Counted from the first letter of the stretch, positions 17,449 to 26,228 are shown. The stretch is DNA of 64,000 bases from DATHAP01 sp963762865 (GCA_963762865.1 CAVXNC010000021.1:394112-458111); one strand, 5' to 3'. A program made the numbers and translations. Notes: generated from the sequence alone by a model not told the origin.

Positions 17449-18375
17449 ATGTCCACAGCCGCTGAGACGGCCATCGCACCGGATGCCGTCCTCGACGCCC
17501 TCGAGGCCGAGGCGATCCACGTGTTCCGCGAGGCAGCGGGAGCCTTCCGTCGCCCGGTGATGCTCTACAGCATCGGCAAGGACTCCTCGGTCCTGCTGCA
17601 CCTGGCCCTGAAGGCCTTCGCGCCCGGCAAGGTGCCCTTCCCGATCCTGCACATCGACACCACCTGGAAGTTCCGGGAGATGATCGAGTTCCGCGACCGG
17701 ATGGCGCGGGAGAAAGGCGTGGAGCTCATCGTCCACACCAACCAGGAGGGCGTGGCGGAGGGTGTGACGCCCTTCACGCACGGCACCCACGAGTACACCC
17801 GGATCATGAAGACCGTCGCGCTGCGCGAGGCGCTCGACGAGGGCGGCTACGACGCGGCCTTCGGCGGCGCCCGCCGCGACGAGGAACGGTCGCGCGCCAA
17901 GGAGCGGGTCTTCTCGCTTCGCGAGCCCGGCCACCGCTGGGAGCCGCGCAAGCAGCGACCGGAGTTCTGGCGGACCGCCAACACCCAGCTCGCTGACGGC
18001 CAGACGATGCGCGTCTTCCCGATGTCGAACTGGACCGAGCTGGACGTGTGGCGCTACATCCAGCGCGAGAACATCGAGGTCGTCCCGCTCTACTTCTCCG
18101 AGAAGCGCCCGGTGGTCGAGCGCGACGGCCAGCTGCTCATGGTCGACGACGACCGCTACCCGCTGGAGGACGGGGAGCAGCCCCAGATGCGCAACGTCCG
18201 CTTCCGGACCCTCGGCTGCTACCCGTTGACCGCAGCGGTCGAGTCGACCGCCGACAACCTCGACGACCTGCTGGCCGAGATGCTCGTCGACCGGCGCTCG
18301 GAGCGGTCAGGCCGGCTGATCGACGGCGAGGGCGGCGGCTCGATGGAGAGCAAGAAGACCGAGGGGTACTTCTGA
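17449..18375 (+). CDS. cysD: Sulfate adenylyltransferase subunit 2
   Basis: CysD, with the CysN GTPase, makes adenosine 5'-phosphosulfate from ATP and sulfate in assimilation. The 308-residue protein carries the PP-loop SIGKDSSVLLHLALKAF, the HIDTTWKF segment, GGARRDEERSRAKER and the C-terminal family ending GSMESKKTEGYF. cysNC starts one base after its stop, so they form an operon. The 240 bases upstream, shared with the divergent NOS gene, show no riboswitch that I recognise. Confidence 0.97.
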   Translation: MSTAAETAIAPDAVLDALEAEAIHVFREAAGAFRRPVMLYSIGKDSSVLLHLALKAFAPGKVPFPILHIDTTWKFREMIEFRDRMAREKGVELIVHTNQEGVAEGVTPFTHGTHEYTRIMKTVALREALDEGGYDAAFGGARRDEERSRAKERVFSLREPGHRWEPRKQRPEFWRTANTQLADGQTMRVFPMSNWTELDVWRYIQRENIEVVPLYFSEKRPVVERDGQLLMVDDDRYPLEDGEQPQMRNVRFRTLGCYPLTAAVESTADNLDDLLAEMLVDRRSERSGRLIDGEGGGSMESKKTEGYF

Positions 18376-18376
18376 G

Positions 18377-20290
18377 ATGACGACCACCACCACCTCCCCG
18401 AAGCTTTCCGAGGCTGAGGAGAAGGCGCTCGCCGAGCACCCGATCGTCCGCGTCGTGGCGTGCGGCTCCGTCGACGACGGCAAGTCGACGTTGATCGGCA
18501 GGATGCTGGCCGAGACCGAGAGCGTTCCTGACGACATCCTCGACTACGCGCGCAACACCCGCCGGAGCGGCTCGACCATCCCCAAGGGTGAGGTCGACTT
18601 CTCGATGCTGACCGACGGTCTCGAGGCCGAGCACGAGCAGGGCATCACCATTGACGTCGCGTACCGGCACCTCTACCTGCCTTCGGGCCGGCGCGCGATC
18701 ATCGCCGACGCACCGGGCCACGAGCAGTACACCCGCAACATGGCGGTCGCCGCCTCGACCGCGGACGTCGCGATCCTGCTGGTCGACGCCACCCGCGGCA
18801 TCCGGCCGCAGACGCACCGGCACCTGACGGTCTGCGCGCTGATGGGCGTGCGCACCGTGATCGTGGCGATCAACAAGCTCGACGCGCTGGGCTTCCGGCA
18901 CGTCGCCTTCGAGGAGCTCGCCGGCGGCGTCCGCTCGGCCGCGGCACGCTTCGACCTCGAGGAGATCCACGTCATCCCGGTCAGCGCGCTGACCGGCGAC
19001 AACGTCATCGAGAAGTCCACCGAGATGCCGTGGTACCACGGCCCGACCGTGCTGCAGGCGCTGACCGCGTGGCAGCCGGCCGCCTCCGAGGACCTCACCG
19101 CCGTGCCCTTCCGGCTCCCGGTGCAGTACGTGATCCGCGCTGACGACTTCCGCGGCTACGCCGGCACCGTCGTCGGCGGCACCGTCCGCCCGGGCGACAA
19201 GGTCGTCGTCAACGCTAAGGGCGGCTCGACCACGGTCGAGCGGGTCCTGGTCGGCGGCGAGGACGTCGAGGAGGCGCACGCCGGGACCGCAGTTACCGTC
19301 ACCCTCGAGACCGAGACCGACGTGACGCGCGGTGACCTGCTCGTCGCCCCGGCCGAGGGACTGGCGGGCGACCACTACCCGCGCCCGGCCAACGCGTTCG
19401 CTGCCGACCTGGTGTGGACCGGCGAGGAGGAGCTCCGGCACGGCAGGTCCTACCTGCTGCTGGCCGGAGGGCTCGCCGTTCCTGCCGTCGTCACCGCGAT
19501 CCGCGGGCGCCGCGACGTCGTGTCCGGCGAGGAGATGGCCGGGCGCACCCTGAAGATGAACGACATCGGCCACGTCGAGATCGCGACCGACACCGCCGTG
19601 CCGCTCGACCCCTACGCGCTGTCGCGTGACAGCGGCGGCTTCCTGCTCGTCGAGCGCGTCAGCCGCGACACCGTGGCGGCCGGCCTCGTCCGGCACGCGC
19701 TGCGCCGAGCCCACAACGTGACCCCCCACGCGTTCAGCGTCGACCAGGAGGCGCGGGCCCGGCTCAAGGCGCAGCGTCCCCGGGTGCTCTGGATGACCGG
19801 TGTGCCAGGCGCCGGCAAGTCGACGATCGCCGATGCCCTGGAGCGCAAGCTGCACGGCTTGGGCCTGCACACCTACGTCCTCGACGGCGACGGCGTGCGT
19901 ACCGGCCTCAACCGGGACCTCGGCTTCACCCCCGAGGACCGTGCCGAGAACGTCCGGCGGGTGGCAGAGACGGCCAAGCTGATGATGGACGCCGGTCTGA
20001 TCGTCATCGTGTCCCTCGTGTCACCGTTCCGCGGCGACCGGCGGGCAGCCAAGGGTCTGTTCCAGGAGGGCGAGTTCCTCGAGGTCTGGGTCGACACACC
20101 GTCCGACATCGTGGTCGAGCGTGACCCGAAGGGCCTGTACGCGAAGGCCAAGGCGGGCACGCTGCCCAACATGACCGGCGTCGGTCAGGGCTACGAGCCG
20201 CCGGAGAAGGCCGACGTCGTCGTCAGCGGCTCGGGCGAGATCGACGACGCGGTGAACCTGCTGATGGACGCTCTCGAGGTCACCCACTGA
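18377..20290 (+). CDS. cysNC: Bifunctional sulfate adenylyltransferase subunit 1 / APS kinase
   Basis: The 637-residue fusion makes APS with CysD and then phosphorylates it to PAPS. The N-terminal GTPase has GSVDDGKSTLIGR, DAPGHEQYTRNM and NKLD; beta-barrel domains follow (about 235-450). The C-terminal APS kinase has its own P-loop GVPGAGKST (about 475), DGDGVRTGLNRDLGFT and LVSPFRGDRRAAK. The CysN-CysC fusion is usual in actinobacteria. Its presence beside cysD and an unlinked cysO-cysM-mec set at 53 kb suggests active sulfate assimilation. Confidence 0.97.
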   Translation: MTTTTTSPKLSEAEEKALAEHPIVRVVACGSVDDGKSTLIGRMLAETESVPDDILDYARNTRRSGSTIPKGEVDFSMLTDGLEAEHEQGITIDVAYRHLYLPSGRRAIIADAPGHEQYTRNMAVAASTADVAILLVDATRGIRPQTHRHLTVCALMGVRTVIVAINKLDALGFRHVAFEELAGGVRSAAARFDLEEIHVIPVSALTGDNVIEKSTEMPWYHGPTVLQALTAWQPAASEDLTAVPFRLPVQYVIRADDFRGYAGTVVGGTVRPGDKVVVNAKGGSTTVERVLVGGEDVEEAHAGTAVTVTLETETDVTRGDLLVAPAEGLAGDHYPRPANAFAADLVWTGEEELRHGRSYLLLAGGLAVPAVVTAIRGRRDVVSGEEMAGRTLKMNDIGHVEIATDTAVPLDPYALSRDSGGFLLVERVSRDTVAAGLVRHALRRAHNVTPHAFSVDQEARARLKAQRPRVLWMTGVPGAGKSTIADALERKLHGLGLHTYVLDGDGVRTGLNRDLGFTPEDRAENVRRVAETAKLMMDAGLIVIVSLVSPFRGDRRAAKGLFQEGEFLEVWVDTPSDIVVERDPKGLYAKAKAGTLPNMTGVGQGYEPPEKADVVVSGSGEIDDAVNLLMDALEVTH

Positions 20291-21003
20291 CCGGAGCGGC
20301 CGGTCAGCGCCGGCCGGTCGATGTCGACGGGGTCACGCTGTCCGTCATGACGTGGGGCGACCCCGCCGGGCCGCCGGTCGTGCTGCTGCACTGCCTCGCC
20401 GGCGACGCCGACGACTGGGCGGTCGTCGGCGAGGCGCTGGCCGCGGACGGGCGGTGGGTGGTCGCCCCGGACATGCGCGGCCACGGCGCTTCCGGGCGTA
20501 CGTCCGGCTACTCGTTCGACCTGATGCGCGACGACGTCCTGGCGCTCGCCGACGCTCTCGGCCTCGAGCGGTTCGACCTGGTCGGCCACTCGATGGGTGG
20601 CAGCGTCGCGATCCTCGTCGCGGAGGCCGCCCCGCACCGGCTGGGCAGGCTGGTGCTCGAGGACACCGCGCCGGCGACCGGAAAGCGGGAGTTCCCAGTG
20701 CCGCCGGACGAGGCACCGGAGGAGGTGCCCTTCGACTGGCCGATGCTGCAGGCTCTCATCGCCGAGCTGAACGATCCTGACCCCCGCGCCTGGGACGACC
20801 TGCCCGCGATCACCGTGCCCGTGCTCGTCGTCGGCGGGGGACCGAGCAGCGCCAACGACCAGGACGAGCTGGTCGAGCTCGCCGCCCGCGTGCCGGACGG
20901 TCGGGTCGTGACGATCGACGTCGGGCACCATGTGCACCGGGCGGCCCCGACGGAGTACCTGTCGAAGGTACGGCCGTTCCTCACCGGTCCGACGAGCGAG
21001 TAG
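20287..21003 (+). CDS. Alpha/beta hydrolase, apparent CTG start
   Basis: The protein is an alpha/beta hydrolase with the oxyanion segment VVLLHCLAGDADDW, nucleophile elbow GHSMGGS and a late catalytic histidine in VGHHVHR. The first ATG (20347) lies inside the first conserved strand (VDGVTLSVMTWGD), and no ATG, GTG or TTG lies upstream in frame. A CTG at 20287 overlaps the cysNC stop (CTGA) and is preceded by GAGGT at 20275-20279, so I take it as the start. The substrate is unknown; close coupling to cysNC may be positional only. Confidence 0.75.
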   Translation: MTGAAGQRRPVDVDGVTLSVMTWGDPAGPPVVLLHCLAGDADDWAVVGEALAADGRWVVAPDMRGHGASGRTSGYSFDLMRDDVLALADALGLERFDLVGHSMGGSVAILVAEAAPHRLGRLVLEDTAPATGKREFPVPPDEAPEEVPFDWPMLQALIAELNDPDPRAWDDLPAITVPVLVVGGGPSSANDQDELVELAARVPDGRVVTIDVGHHVHRAAPTEYLSKVRPFLTGPTSE

Positions 21004-21013
21004 GTTCCCCGCC

Positions 21014-21826
21014 ATGGCCGAGCTGGTCTACCCCTCCGTCATCGCTTTAGCCCGCGGTGTCTTCGCCATGCAGGGCCTGCGCTTCGACCTGCGCGGCACG
21101 GAGAACGTGCCGCGGACCGGCGGTGCCGTGATGGTGATCAACCACGTCGGGTACATGGACTTCACCTATGCCGGGCTCGCTGCCCAGCCGGCCGGCCGGC
21201 TGGTGCGGTTCATGGCCAAGCAGGAGGTCTTCGACAACCGCCTCAGCGGGCCGCTGATGCGCGGCATGCACCACATCCCGGTCGACCGGGACGCCGGGGC
21301 CGGCTCCTACCGGCGTGCAGTCGACGCGGTGCGAGCCGGCGAGATCGTCGGTGTCTTCCCCGAGGCCACCATCAGCCGCTCGTTCGAGCTGAAGGACTTC
21401 AAGGCCGGGGCGGTGCGGATGGCCGCCGAGGCCGGCGCGCCGCTGTTGCCGACGGTGATCTGGGGGTCGCAGCGCGTGTGGACCAAGGACCACCCGAAGC
21501 GGCTCGGCCGGACGCGGGTGCCGATCACGATCGCGGTCGGCGAGCCGGTCACCGCAGACCTCGCCGCAGACCCGGTCGCGGCCACGGTCGACCTGCGCGC
21601 GGTGATGGAGAAGATGCTGCACGAGGCGCAGGAGACCTACCCCGACCGGCCGGAGCCGGGGGAGCAGGCCTGGTGGGTGCCGGCGCGGCTCGGCGGGGGC
21701 GCCCCCACCCCCGACGAGGCACTTGCCCTGGACCGCGACGAGCGTCGCCGTCGTCTCGCCCAGGCCAAGGCGGCCCGCGACGCGGCACGGGCGAGGGATG
21801 GCGGTCCGTCCGCAGGAGGGTCCTGA
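21014..21826 (+). CDS. 1-acylglycerol-3-phosphate acyltransferase-like (PlsC family)
   Basis: PlsC-type enzymes acylate lysophosphatidate or related acceptors at the membrane. The 270-residue protein has the catalytic HX4D motif in NHVGYMDF (about residues 43-50), the FPEATIS motif equivalent to FPEGTRS (about 115), and VIWGSQRVW. It ends in a long charged helix (ALALDRDERRRRLAQAKAARDAARARD) not needed for catalysis. The ATG at 21014 lies ten bases after the hydrolase stop. Confidence 0.88.
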   Translation: MAELVYPSVIALARGVFAMQGLRFDLRGTENVPRTGGAVMVINHVGYMDFTYAGLAAQPAGRLVRFMAKQEVFDNRLSGPLMRGMHHIPVDRDAGAGSYRRAVDAVRAGEIVGVFPEATISRSFELKDFKAGAVRMAAEAGAPLLPTVIWGSQRVWTKDHPKRLGRTRVPITIAVGEPVTADLAADPVAATVDLRAVMEKMLHEAQETYPDRPEPGEQAWWVPARLGGGAPTPDEALALDRDERRRRLAQAKAARDAARARDGGPSAGGS

Positions 21827-21921
21827 ACACTTCCCGGCCATGCCTCCATCGTCCGGACGCATGCTCGACGCGGCCGCTTGGAGGAGGGCTCCGGAGGGGT
21901 CGGCGCGATAGTCTCCCGCCT

Positions 21922-22347
21922 GTGAGCGCCCTCGAGCTGCCTCCGTCGACGGACAGCGTCCCGGTGGCCCGGCAGTTCGCGCGCCGGGCGGCGGGCGACA
22001 GCGCTGCCGACGTCGAGACGCTCGTCCTGCTGGTCTCCGAGGTCGTGACCAATGCCGTGCTGCACGCGCGAAGCGACATCCGCCTCGACGTCCAGCCGGC
22101 CGCGGACCTGGTCCGCGTGGAGGTGCACGACGGGTCGCCGATCGTGCCAAGGGTGCACCACTTCCATCTGACCTCCGGCACCGGTCGGGGTCTGCGGATG
22201 CTGGAGCAGCTTGCGCGTCGGTGGGGAGTCGAAGCCGACCCGCAGGGGGGCAAGGTCGTCTGGTTCGAGGTGGGCGAGCCCGACGAGTCGGCGTGGCGGT
22301 TCCTCGCCGACGACCTGCTCTCCGAGGGCGCCACCCATGACGTCTGA
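21922..22347 (+). CDS. RsbW-like ATP-binding protein (HATPase_c_2)
   Basis: The 141-residue protein is a GHKL ATPase of the anti-sigma-factor/serine kinase type. It shows the N box EVVTNAVLHA, G1 VEVHDGS and G2 GTGRGLRML, with no other domain. Such proteins bind a sigma factor or phosphorylate a STAS anti-anti-sigma factor. The GTG start at 21922 follows a short gap. It opens a run of five overlapping or nearly touching signalling genes that includes a PP2C phosphatase, the usual opposing activity. A lone STAS protein is at 34205. Confidence 0.85.
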   Translation: MSALELPPSTDSVPVARQFARRAAGDSAADVETLVLLVSEVVTNAVLHARSDIRLDVQPAADLVRVEVHDGSPIVPRVHHFHLTSGTGRGLRMLEQLARRWGVEADPQGGKVVWFEVGEPDESAWRFLADDLLSEGATHDV

Positions 22348-22834
22348 CCAGGGCGTCGACGACACGGGCACGCGGGACTCGGACTCGGAGCCGTTGCTCG
22401 ACGTCTGGCTGCTCCGCTACCCGCTGCGCCTCGGGGTGCGTGCGAGTGAGCACTACGAGTCGGTCTTCCGCGAGTTCGCGCTGCTCGCCACGGCAGAGCC
22501 CGGGCCGTCCGTGCCCGGCCGGATGGTCGCGCTGATCGAGGAGCTGGGCCGCCGCTACGCCCGCAACAACGCCCACGAGCAGGAGCGCGACGCGGCTCTT
22601 GCCCGCGGCGAGGAGGTCCTCGACATCCGCATGCAGGTGCCGGCGTCGGTCGGACCGGTCAGTCGTCGCCTGGCAGGGATGCTCGACGAGACCGACGACT
22701 TCTGCCGGCAGGGAGTGCTGCTCACCTTGGCGCCCGCCGAGGACGTCGTGGCCTTCCGTCGCTGGTACGTCGACCAGCTCGAACGGCAGGTGGACGGCGC
22801 GCCGCCGCAGCCGTGGCCGGGTGAGACCACCTGA
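22337..22834 (+). CDS. Conserved-looking protein of unknown function in signalling module
   Basis: The 165-residue protein starts at an ATG that overlaps the ATPase gene by 11 bases. It is predicted to be soluble and largely helical: an LLDVWLLRYPLRLGVRASEHYESVFREFALL segment, a helix around GRMVALIEELGRRYARNN, and a C-terminal four-helix-like part (LAGMLDETDDFCRQGVLLTLAP, VVAFRRWYVDQLERQV). I recognise no domain. Tight coupling to the RsbW-like and PP2C genes suggests that it is a sensor or adaptor in that pathway. Confidence 0.75.
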   Translation: MTSDQGVDDTGTRDSDSEPLLDVWLLRYPLRLGVRASEHYESVFREFALLATAEPGPSVPGRMVALIEELGRRYARNNAHEQERDAALARGEEVLDIRMQVPASVGPVSRRLAGMLDETDDFCRQGVLLTLAPAEDVVAFRRWYVDQLERQVDGAPPQPWPGETT

Positions 22835-24090
22835 CCGGGCCCGAGACCGCGGCGCAGGCACCGGCACTGGGGGCAGTCGACACCTCGACCGCGGAAACCT
22901 CGACGACGGACACCTCGACCTCGGGGACCGCTCGGCTGACCTCGGCGGCACTGCGCGTCCTGCTGGTGGAGGACGACGAGGGTGACGCCTTCCTGGTGCG
23001 TGAGCAGCTGCTCGACGCGGGCTCCGACATCGAGCTCGTCCGGGCACGCAGCCTCGCTGAGGCGGTCCTCGCGCTTCCCGGTGACGTCGACTGCGTCCTG
23101 CTCGACCTGGGTCTGCCGGACGCCGACGGGCTGGCCGCCCTGCGCGCGGTGCTGGAGGTGGCCCCGTCGATCGCGGTCCTCGTCCTGACCGGGCTCGCCG
23201 ACGAGCACCGCGGGACCGAGGCCGTCGCGGGCGGCGCGCAGGACTACCTGGTCAAGGGGGCGATCGACGGCCAGCTGTTGACGCGGGCGATCCGATACGC
23301 CGTGGAGCGCAAGCGGGCCGACGAGTCGGTCCGTCGGCTCTACGCCTCCGAGGTCCGCGCGGCCGAGAACGCCCGTCTGGAGAGGGGGCTGCTGCCCCAG
23401 CCACTCGTCTCCGACCGGGGCGTCGAGGTGCACCGGCTCTACCGTCCGGGTCGCCACCAGTCGCTCCTCGGCGGCGACTTCTACGACGTCGTGGAGTCCG
23501 CGGACGGCACGATCTTCGCCCTCATCGGTGACGTCGCGGGGCACGGCCCCGACGAGGCCGCCCTGGGGGTCTGCCTCCGGATCGCCTGGCGGACCTTGGT
23601 CCTTGCCGGAGCAGATCCGGACACCATCCTCGGCTGCATGCACGATGTCCTGGTCAGCGAGCGCGACTCGGACGAGGTCTTCGCGACGGTCGCCATGCTG
23701 CGGGCCGAACCTGGTCGCGGCACGGCGCGCTTCTGGCTCGCGGGACACCCGGTGCCCCTGGTCCTCGACGGGACCGACGTCCGGCCCGGCCCGGCGGAGG
23801 CCACCGGCCTGGCGCTCGGGATCGTCGACGGCGTGGTCTGGGTGGGCGTCGAGGCACCGGTGCCGCGCAGCTCGACGGTCGTGATGTTCACCGACGGTCT
23901 GATCGAGGGGTACGACGGCCAGGGGCCGGGCCGTCGCCTCGGCGACGACGGCATGCGACGCGTGCTCGGCCGGCTCCTCGTCGAGGGGCTGTCGGGCAAG
24001 GAGCTCGCGGACACGCTGCTCGGCGAGGTCCAGGAGCGCAACGGCGGCGACCTCACCGACGACGTCGCCCTGCTGCTGCTGCGGTGGTAG
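22831..24090 (+). CDS. Response regulator fused to PP2C (SpoIIE-type) phosphatase
   Basis: The protein has a receiver domain (LRVLLVEDDEGDAFLV, phospho-acceptor in LLDLGLPDADG, lysine in DYLVKGA) followed by a PP2C/SpoIIE phosphatase (GGDFYDVV, LIGDVAGHGPDEA, WLAGHPVPLVL, FTDGLIEG, DLTDDVALLLLRW). Phosphorylation would control dephosphorylation of an anti-anti-sigma factor. The first ATG/GTG/TTG in frame is the GTG at 22966, inside receiver strand 1, so the real start must be upstream. CTG codons at 22831 (CTGA overlap) or 22936 (after GGGGA) are the options. The upstream part is a Thr/Ser-rich low-complexity stretch. Confidence 0.85.
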   Translation: MTGPETAAQAPALGAVDTSTAETSTTDTSTSGTARLTSAALRVLLVEDDEGDAFLVREQLLDAGSDIELVRARSLAEAVLALPGDVDCVLLDLGLPDADGLAALRAVLEVAPSIAVLVLTGLADEHRGTEAVAGGAQDYLVKGAIDGQLLTRAIRYAVERKRADESVRRLYASEVRAAENARLERGLLPQPLVSDRGVEVHRLYRPGRHQSLLGGDFYDVVESADGTIFALIGDVAGHGPDEAALGVCLRIAWRTLVLAGADPDTILGCMHDVLVSERDSDEVFATVAMLRAEPGRGTARFWLAGHPVPLVLDGTDVRPGPAEATGLALGIVDGVVWVGVEAPVPRSSTVVMFTDGLIEGYDGQGPGRRLGDDGMRRVLGRLLVEGLSGKELADTLLGEVQERNGGDLTDDVALLLLRW

Positions 24091-24092
24091 CC

Positions 24093-25712
24093 GTGAAGAT
24101 CACCGGCAGCCTGCGACAACGGCTCGCGCGGCTCTTCGTCGTCGTCGGCGTCGTCACCGCCCTGTTGACGCTGCTGACCGTCGGAGCCCTCGTCCAGATG
24201 CAGCGAGCCACCGTCGACCGCGTCGACGTGTTCGGGCCCGCCCTGCTGTCGTCGGAGACCCTTTACGGCGCCTACAGCGACCAGGAGACCGGGCTGCGCG
24301 GCTTCCTGCTCTCCGCCGGCGACGACACCTTCCTCGACCCCTACGACCAGGGCAGGGACGCCGAGCGGGAGAGCCTCGCGCAGCTGCGCGACCTCCTCCG
24401 GGGCGAGCCTGCCCTGCTCGAGCGGGTGGCCGAGGTCCGGGACGCGGCAGGCGAGTGGCAGCGAGAGGTGGCCCTACCAGCCATCGAGCAGGCGCGGACC
24501 GGTGAGATCTCCGGCAGCACCCTCGCCGACGTGGAGCGGGGGAAAGAGCGTTTCGACGCCATCCGGACTGCTCTCGAGGATCTCCAGGCGCCGATCCTGG
24601 CCCGCCGTGACACGGCGGACGCCGACCTCAAGGCCAGCCAGGACCGACTCCAGGTCGTGCTCGCCGTCGCGCTGGCGGGCTTGCTCCTCATCGCATTCGT
24701 CACGTGGCACGCCCTGCGTCGCTGGGTCACCGAGCCGCTCGAGCGCCTGGGTGACGCCGCGGAGCGCGTCGAGGGCGGTGAGCTCTCGCGGTCGATCGAG
24801 GTGCGGGAGGCCCCGACGGAGATCGCGGTGCTCGCCGACCAGGTCGACCGGATGCGGATGCGCATCCTGGAGGAGTACGCCCAAGCCGTCGGCTCGCGCG
24901 CCGAGGCCCTCCAGGCCCGCGAGCTGATCGAGGAGCAGGCCGAGGACCTGCGCCGGTCCAACGCAGAGCTCGAGCAGTTCGCCTACGTCGCCTCCCACGA
25001 CCTGCAGGAGCCGTTGCGCAAGGTCGCGAGCTTCTGCCAGCTCATCGAGCGGCGCTACAAGGGTCAGCTCGACGAACGAGGCGAGCAGTACATCGAGTTC
25101 GCGGTCGACGGGGCCAAACGCATGCAGCAGCTCATCAACGACCTGCTGGCGTTCTCCCGCGTCGGCCGCACGACGAGCGACTTCGAGGACGTCGACCTCG
25201 AGCAGGTGATGCAGCAGACCGAGCGGCAGGTCGCGGCAAGCCTCGAGGAGGCCGGTGCGGTCGTCACTCACGACCCGCTGCCGCACGTGCGCGGGGAGGC
25301 CAGCCTGCTCGTGCAGCTGCTGCAGAACCTGATCGCCAACGCGGTCAAGTTCCGCTCCGAGGCGGCGCCCCGGGTGCATGTCGGGGTCCGGCGGTCCGCG
25401 ACCGACCCGGACTACTGGGAGTTCTCCTGCGAGGACAACGGGATCGGCATCGACCCGCAGTACGAGGACAAGATCTTCGTCATCTTCCAGCGGCTGCACG
25501 GCCGGGACAACTACGGGGGCACCGGCATCGGGTTGGCCATGTGCAAGAAGATCGTCGAGCACCACGGCGGCAGGCTGTGGCTGGACAACCACCGGGCGAC
25601 CCACGCGGGCACCGGGTCGACGTTCCGGTGGACACTTCCTGTCACAGACCCGAGCAAGGCACGGACGAGCGAGAGGACGGCGGATGACGCTGCAGCCCGA
25701 GCGACAGGTTGA
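24093..25712 (+). CDS. Membrane sensor histidine kinase (CHASE3-like, HAMP)
   Basis: The 539-residue kinase has a first transmembrane helix (LFVVVGVVTALLTLLTVGALV), an extracellular CHASE3-like helical domain (GAYSDQETGLRGFLLSAGDD, about residues 57-77), a second helix (VLAVALAGLLLIAFVTW), HAMP, a long coiled coil, the H box YVASHDLQEPLRKV (about 300) and an HATPase with N, G1 and G2 boxes. The H box is of the bacteriophytochrome subtype. Two GTG starts (24084, 24093) are possible; 24093 has GGTGG ahead of it. It likely phosphorylates one or both neighbouring receivers. Confidence 0.92.
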   Translation: MKITGSLRQRLARLFVVVGVVTALLTLLTVGALVQMQRATVDRVDVFGPALLSSETLYGAYSDQETGLRGFLLSAGDDTFLDPYDQGRDAERESLAQLRDLLRGEPALLERVAEVRDAAGEWQREVALPAIEQARTGEISGSTLADVERGKERFDAIRTALEDLQAPILARRDTADADLKASQDRLQVVLAVALAGLLLIAFVTWHALRRWVTEPLERLGDAAERVEGGELSRSIEVREAPTEIAVLADQVDRMRMRILEEYAQAVGSRAEALQARELIEEQAEDLRRSNAELEQFAYVASHDLQEPLRKVASFCQLIERRYKGQLDERGEQYIEFAVDGAKRMQQLINDLLAFSRVGRTTSDFEDVDLEQVMQQTERQVAASLEEAGAVVTHDPLPHVRGEASLLVQLLQNLIANAVKFRSEAAPRVHVGVRRSATDPDYWEFSCEDNGIGIDPQYEDKIFVIFQRLHGRDNYGGTGIGLAMCKKIVEHHGGRLWLDNHRATHAGTGSTFRWTLPVTDPSKARTSERTADDAAARATG

Positions 25713-26130
25713 GATCCTGCTGGTCGAGGACGACCCGGGCGACGTTCTGATGACCCGCGAGGCCTTCGCCGACTACAAGCTCCGCAACGAGCTGCACGTC
25801 GTGGACGACGGTGCCGAGGCCATGGCCTTCCTGCGCCAGGAGGGTCAGTACGCGGACCGGCCGCGACCGGACCTGGTGCTGCTGGACCTCAACCTGCCGC
25901 GGATGGACGGCCGGGAGGTGCTGGAGGCGATCAAGTCCGACCCTGAGCTCGCGAGCATCCCGGTCGTGGTGCTGACGACATCGGAGGCCGAGGACGACGT
26001 GCTCCGCAGCTACTCGCTGCACGCCAACGCCTACGTCACGAAGCCGGTGGACTTCGAGCGCTTCATCGAGGTGGTCCGCCAGATCGACGACTTCTTCGTG
26101 ACGGTCGTCCGGCTGCCGACCCGACGCTAG
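25684..26130 (+). CDS. Single-domain response regulator (Rcp1-like)
   Basis: The 148-residue protein is a receiver without an output domain. It has EILLVEDDPGDVLMTREAF, the phospho-aspartate in LVLLDLNLPRMDG, VVVLTTSEAEDD and the KPVDF lysine. This form follows phytochrome-type histidine kinases in many bacteria and passes signals by protein contact. Its ATG lies 29 bases inside the kinase gene. Its stop codon overlaps the stop of a tiny ORF on the other strand. Confidence 0.93.
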   Translation: MTLQPERQVEILLVEDDPGDVLMTREAFADYKLRNELHVVDDGAEAMAFLRQEGQYADRPRPDLVLLDLNLPRMDGREVLEAIKSDPELASIPVVVLTTSEAEDDVLRSYSLHANAYVTKPVDFERFIEVVRQIDDFFVTVVRLPTRR

Positions 26131-26228
26131 GAGTCGTCGCTGTCGCGAACGGTCCAGCGCTCGAGGCGCTCCATCCCGAGGAGCACGGCGAGCAGGCCGA
26201 ACGGCACGAGCAGAACTGCGAAAATCAT
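26127..26228 (-). CDS. 33-residue single-helix membrane protein
   Basis: The ORF encodes a hydrophobic helix (MIFAVLLVPFGLLAVLLGMERLE) with a charged tail (RWTVRDSDDS), a typical small membrane protein. It has a near-consensus ribosome-binding site AAGGTGAT six bases before the ATG at 26228, better than many large genes here. It ends exactly at the response-regulator stop (TAG and CTA overlap by two bases). A longer frame to 26417 lacks hydrophobic or conserved character. No family is known to me. Confidence 0.6.
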   Translation of the reverse strand: MIFAVLLVPFGLLAVLLGMERLERWTVRDSDDS

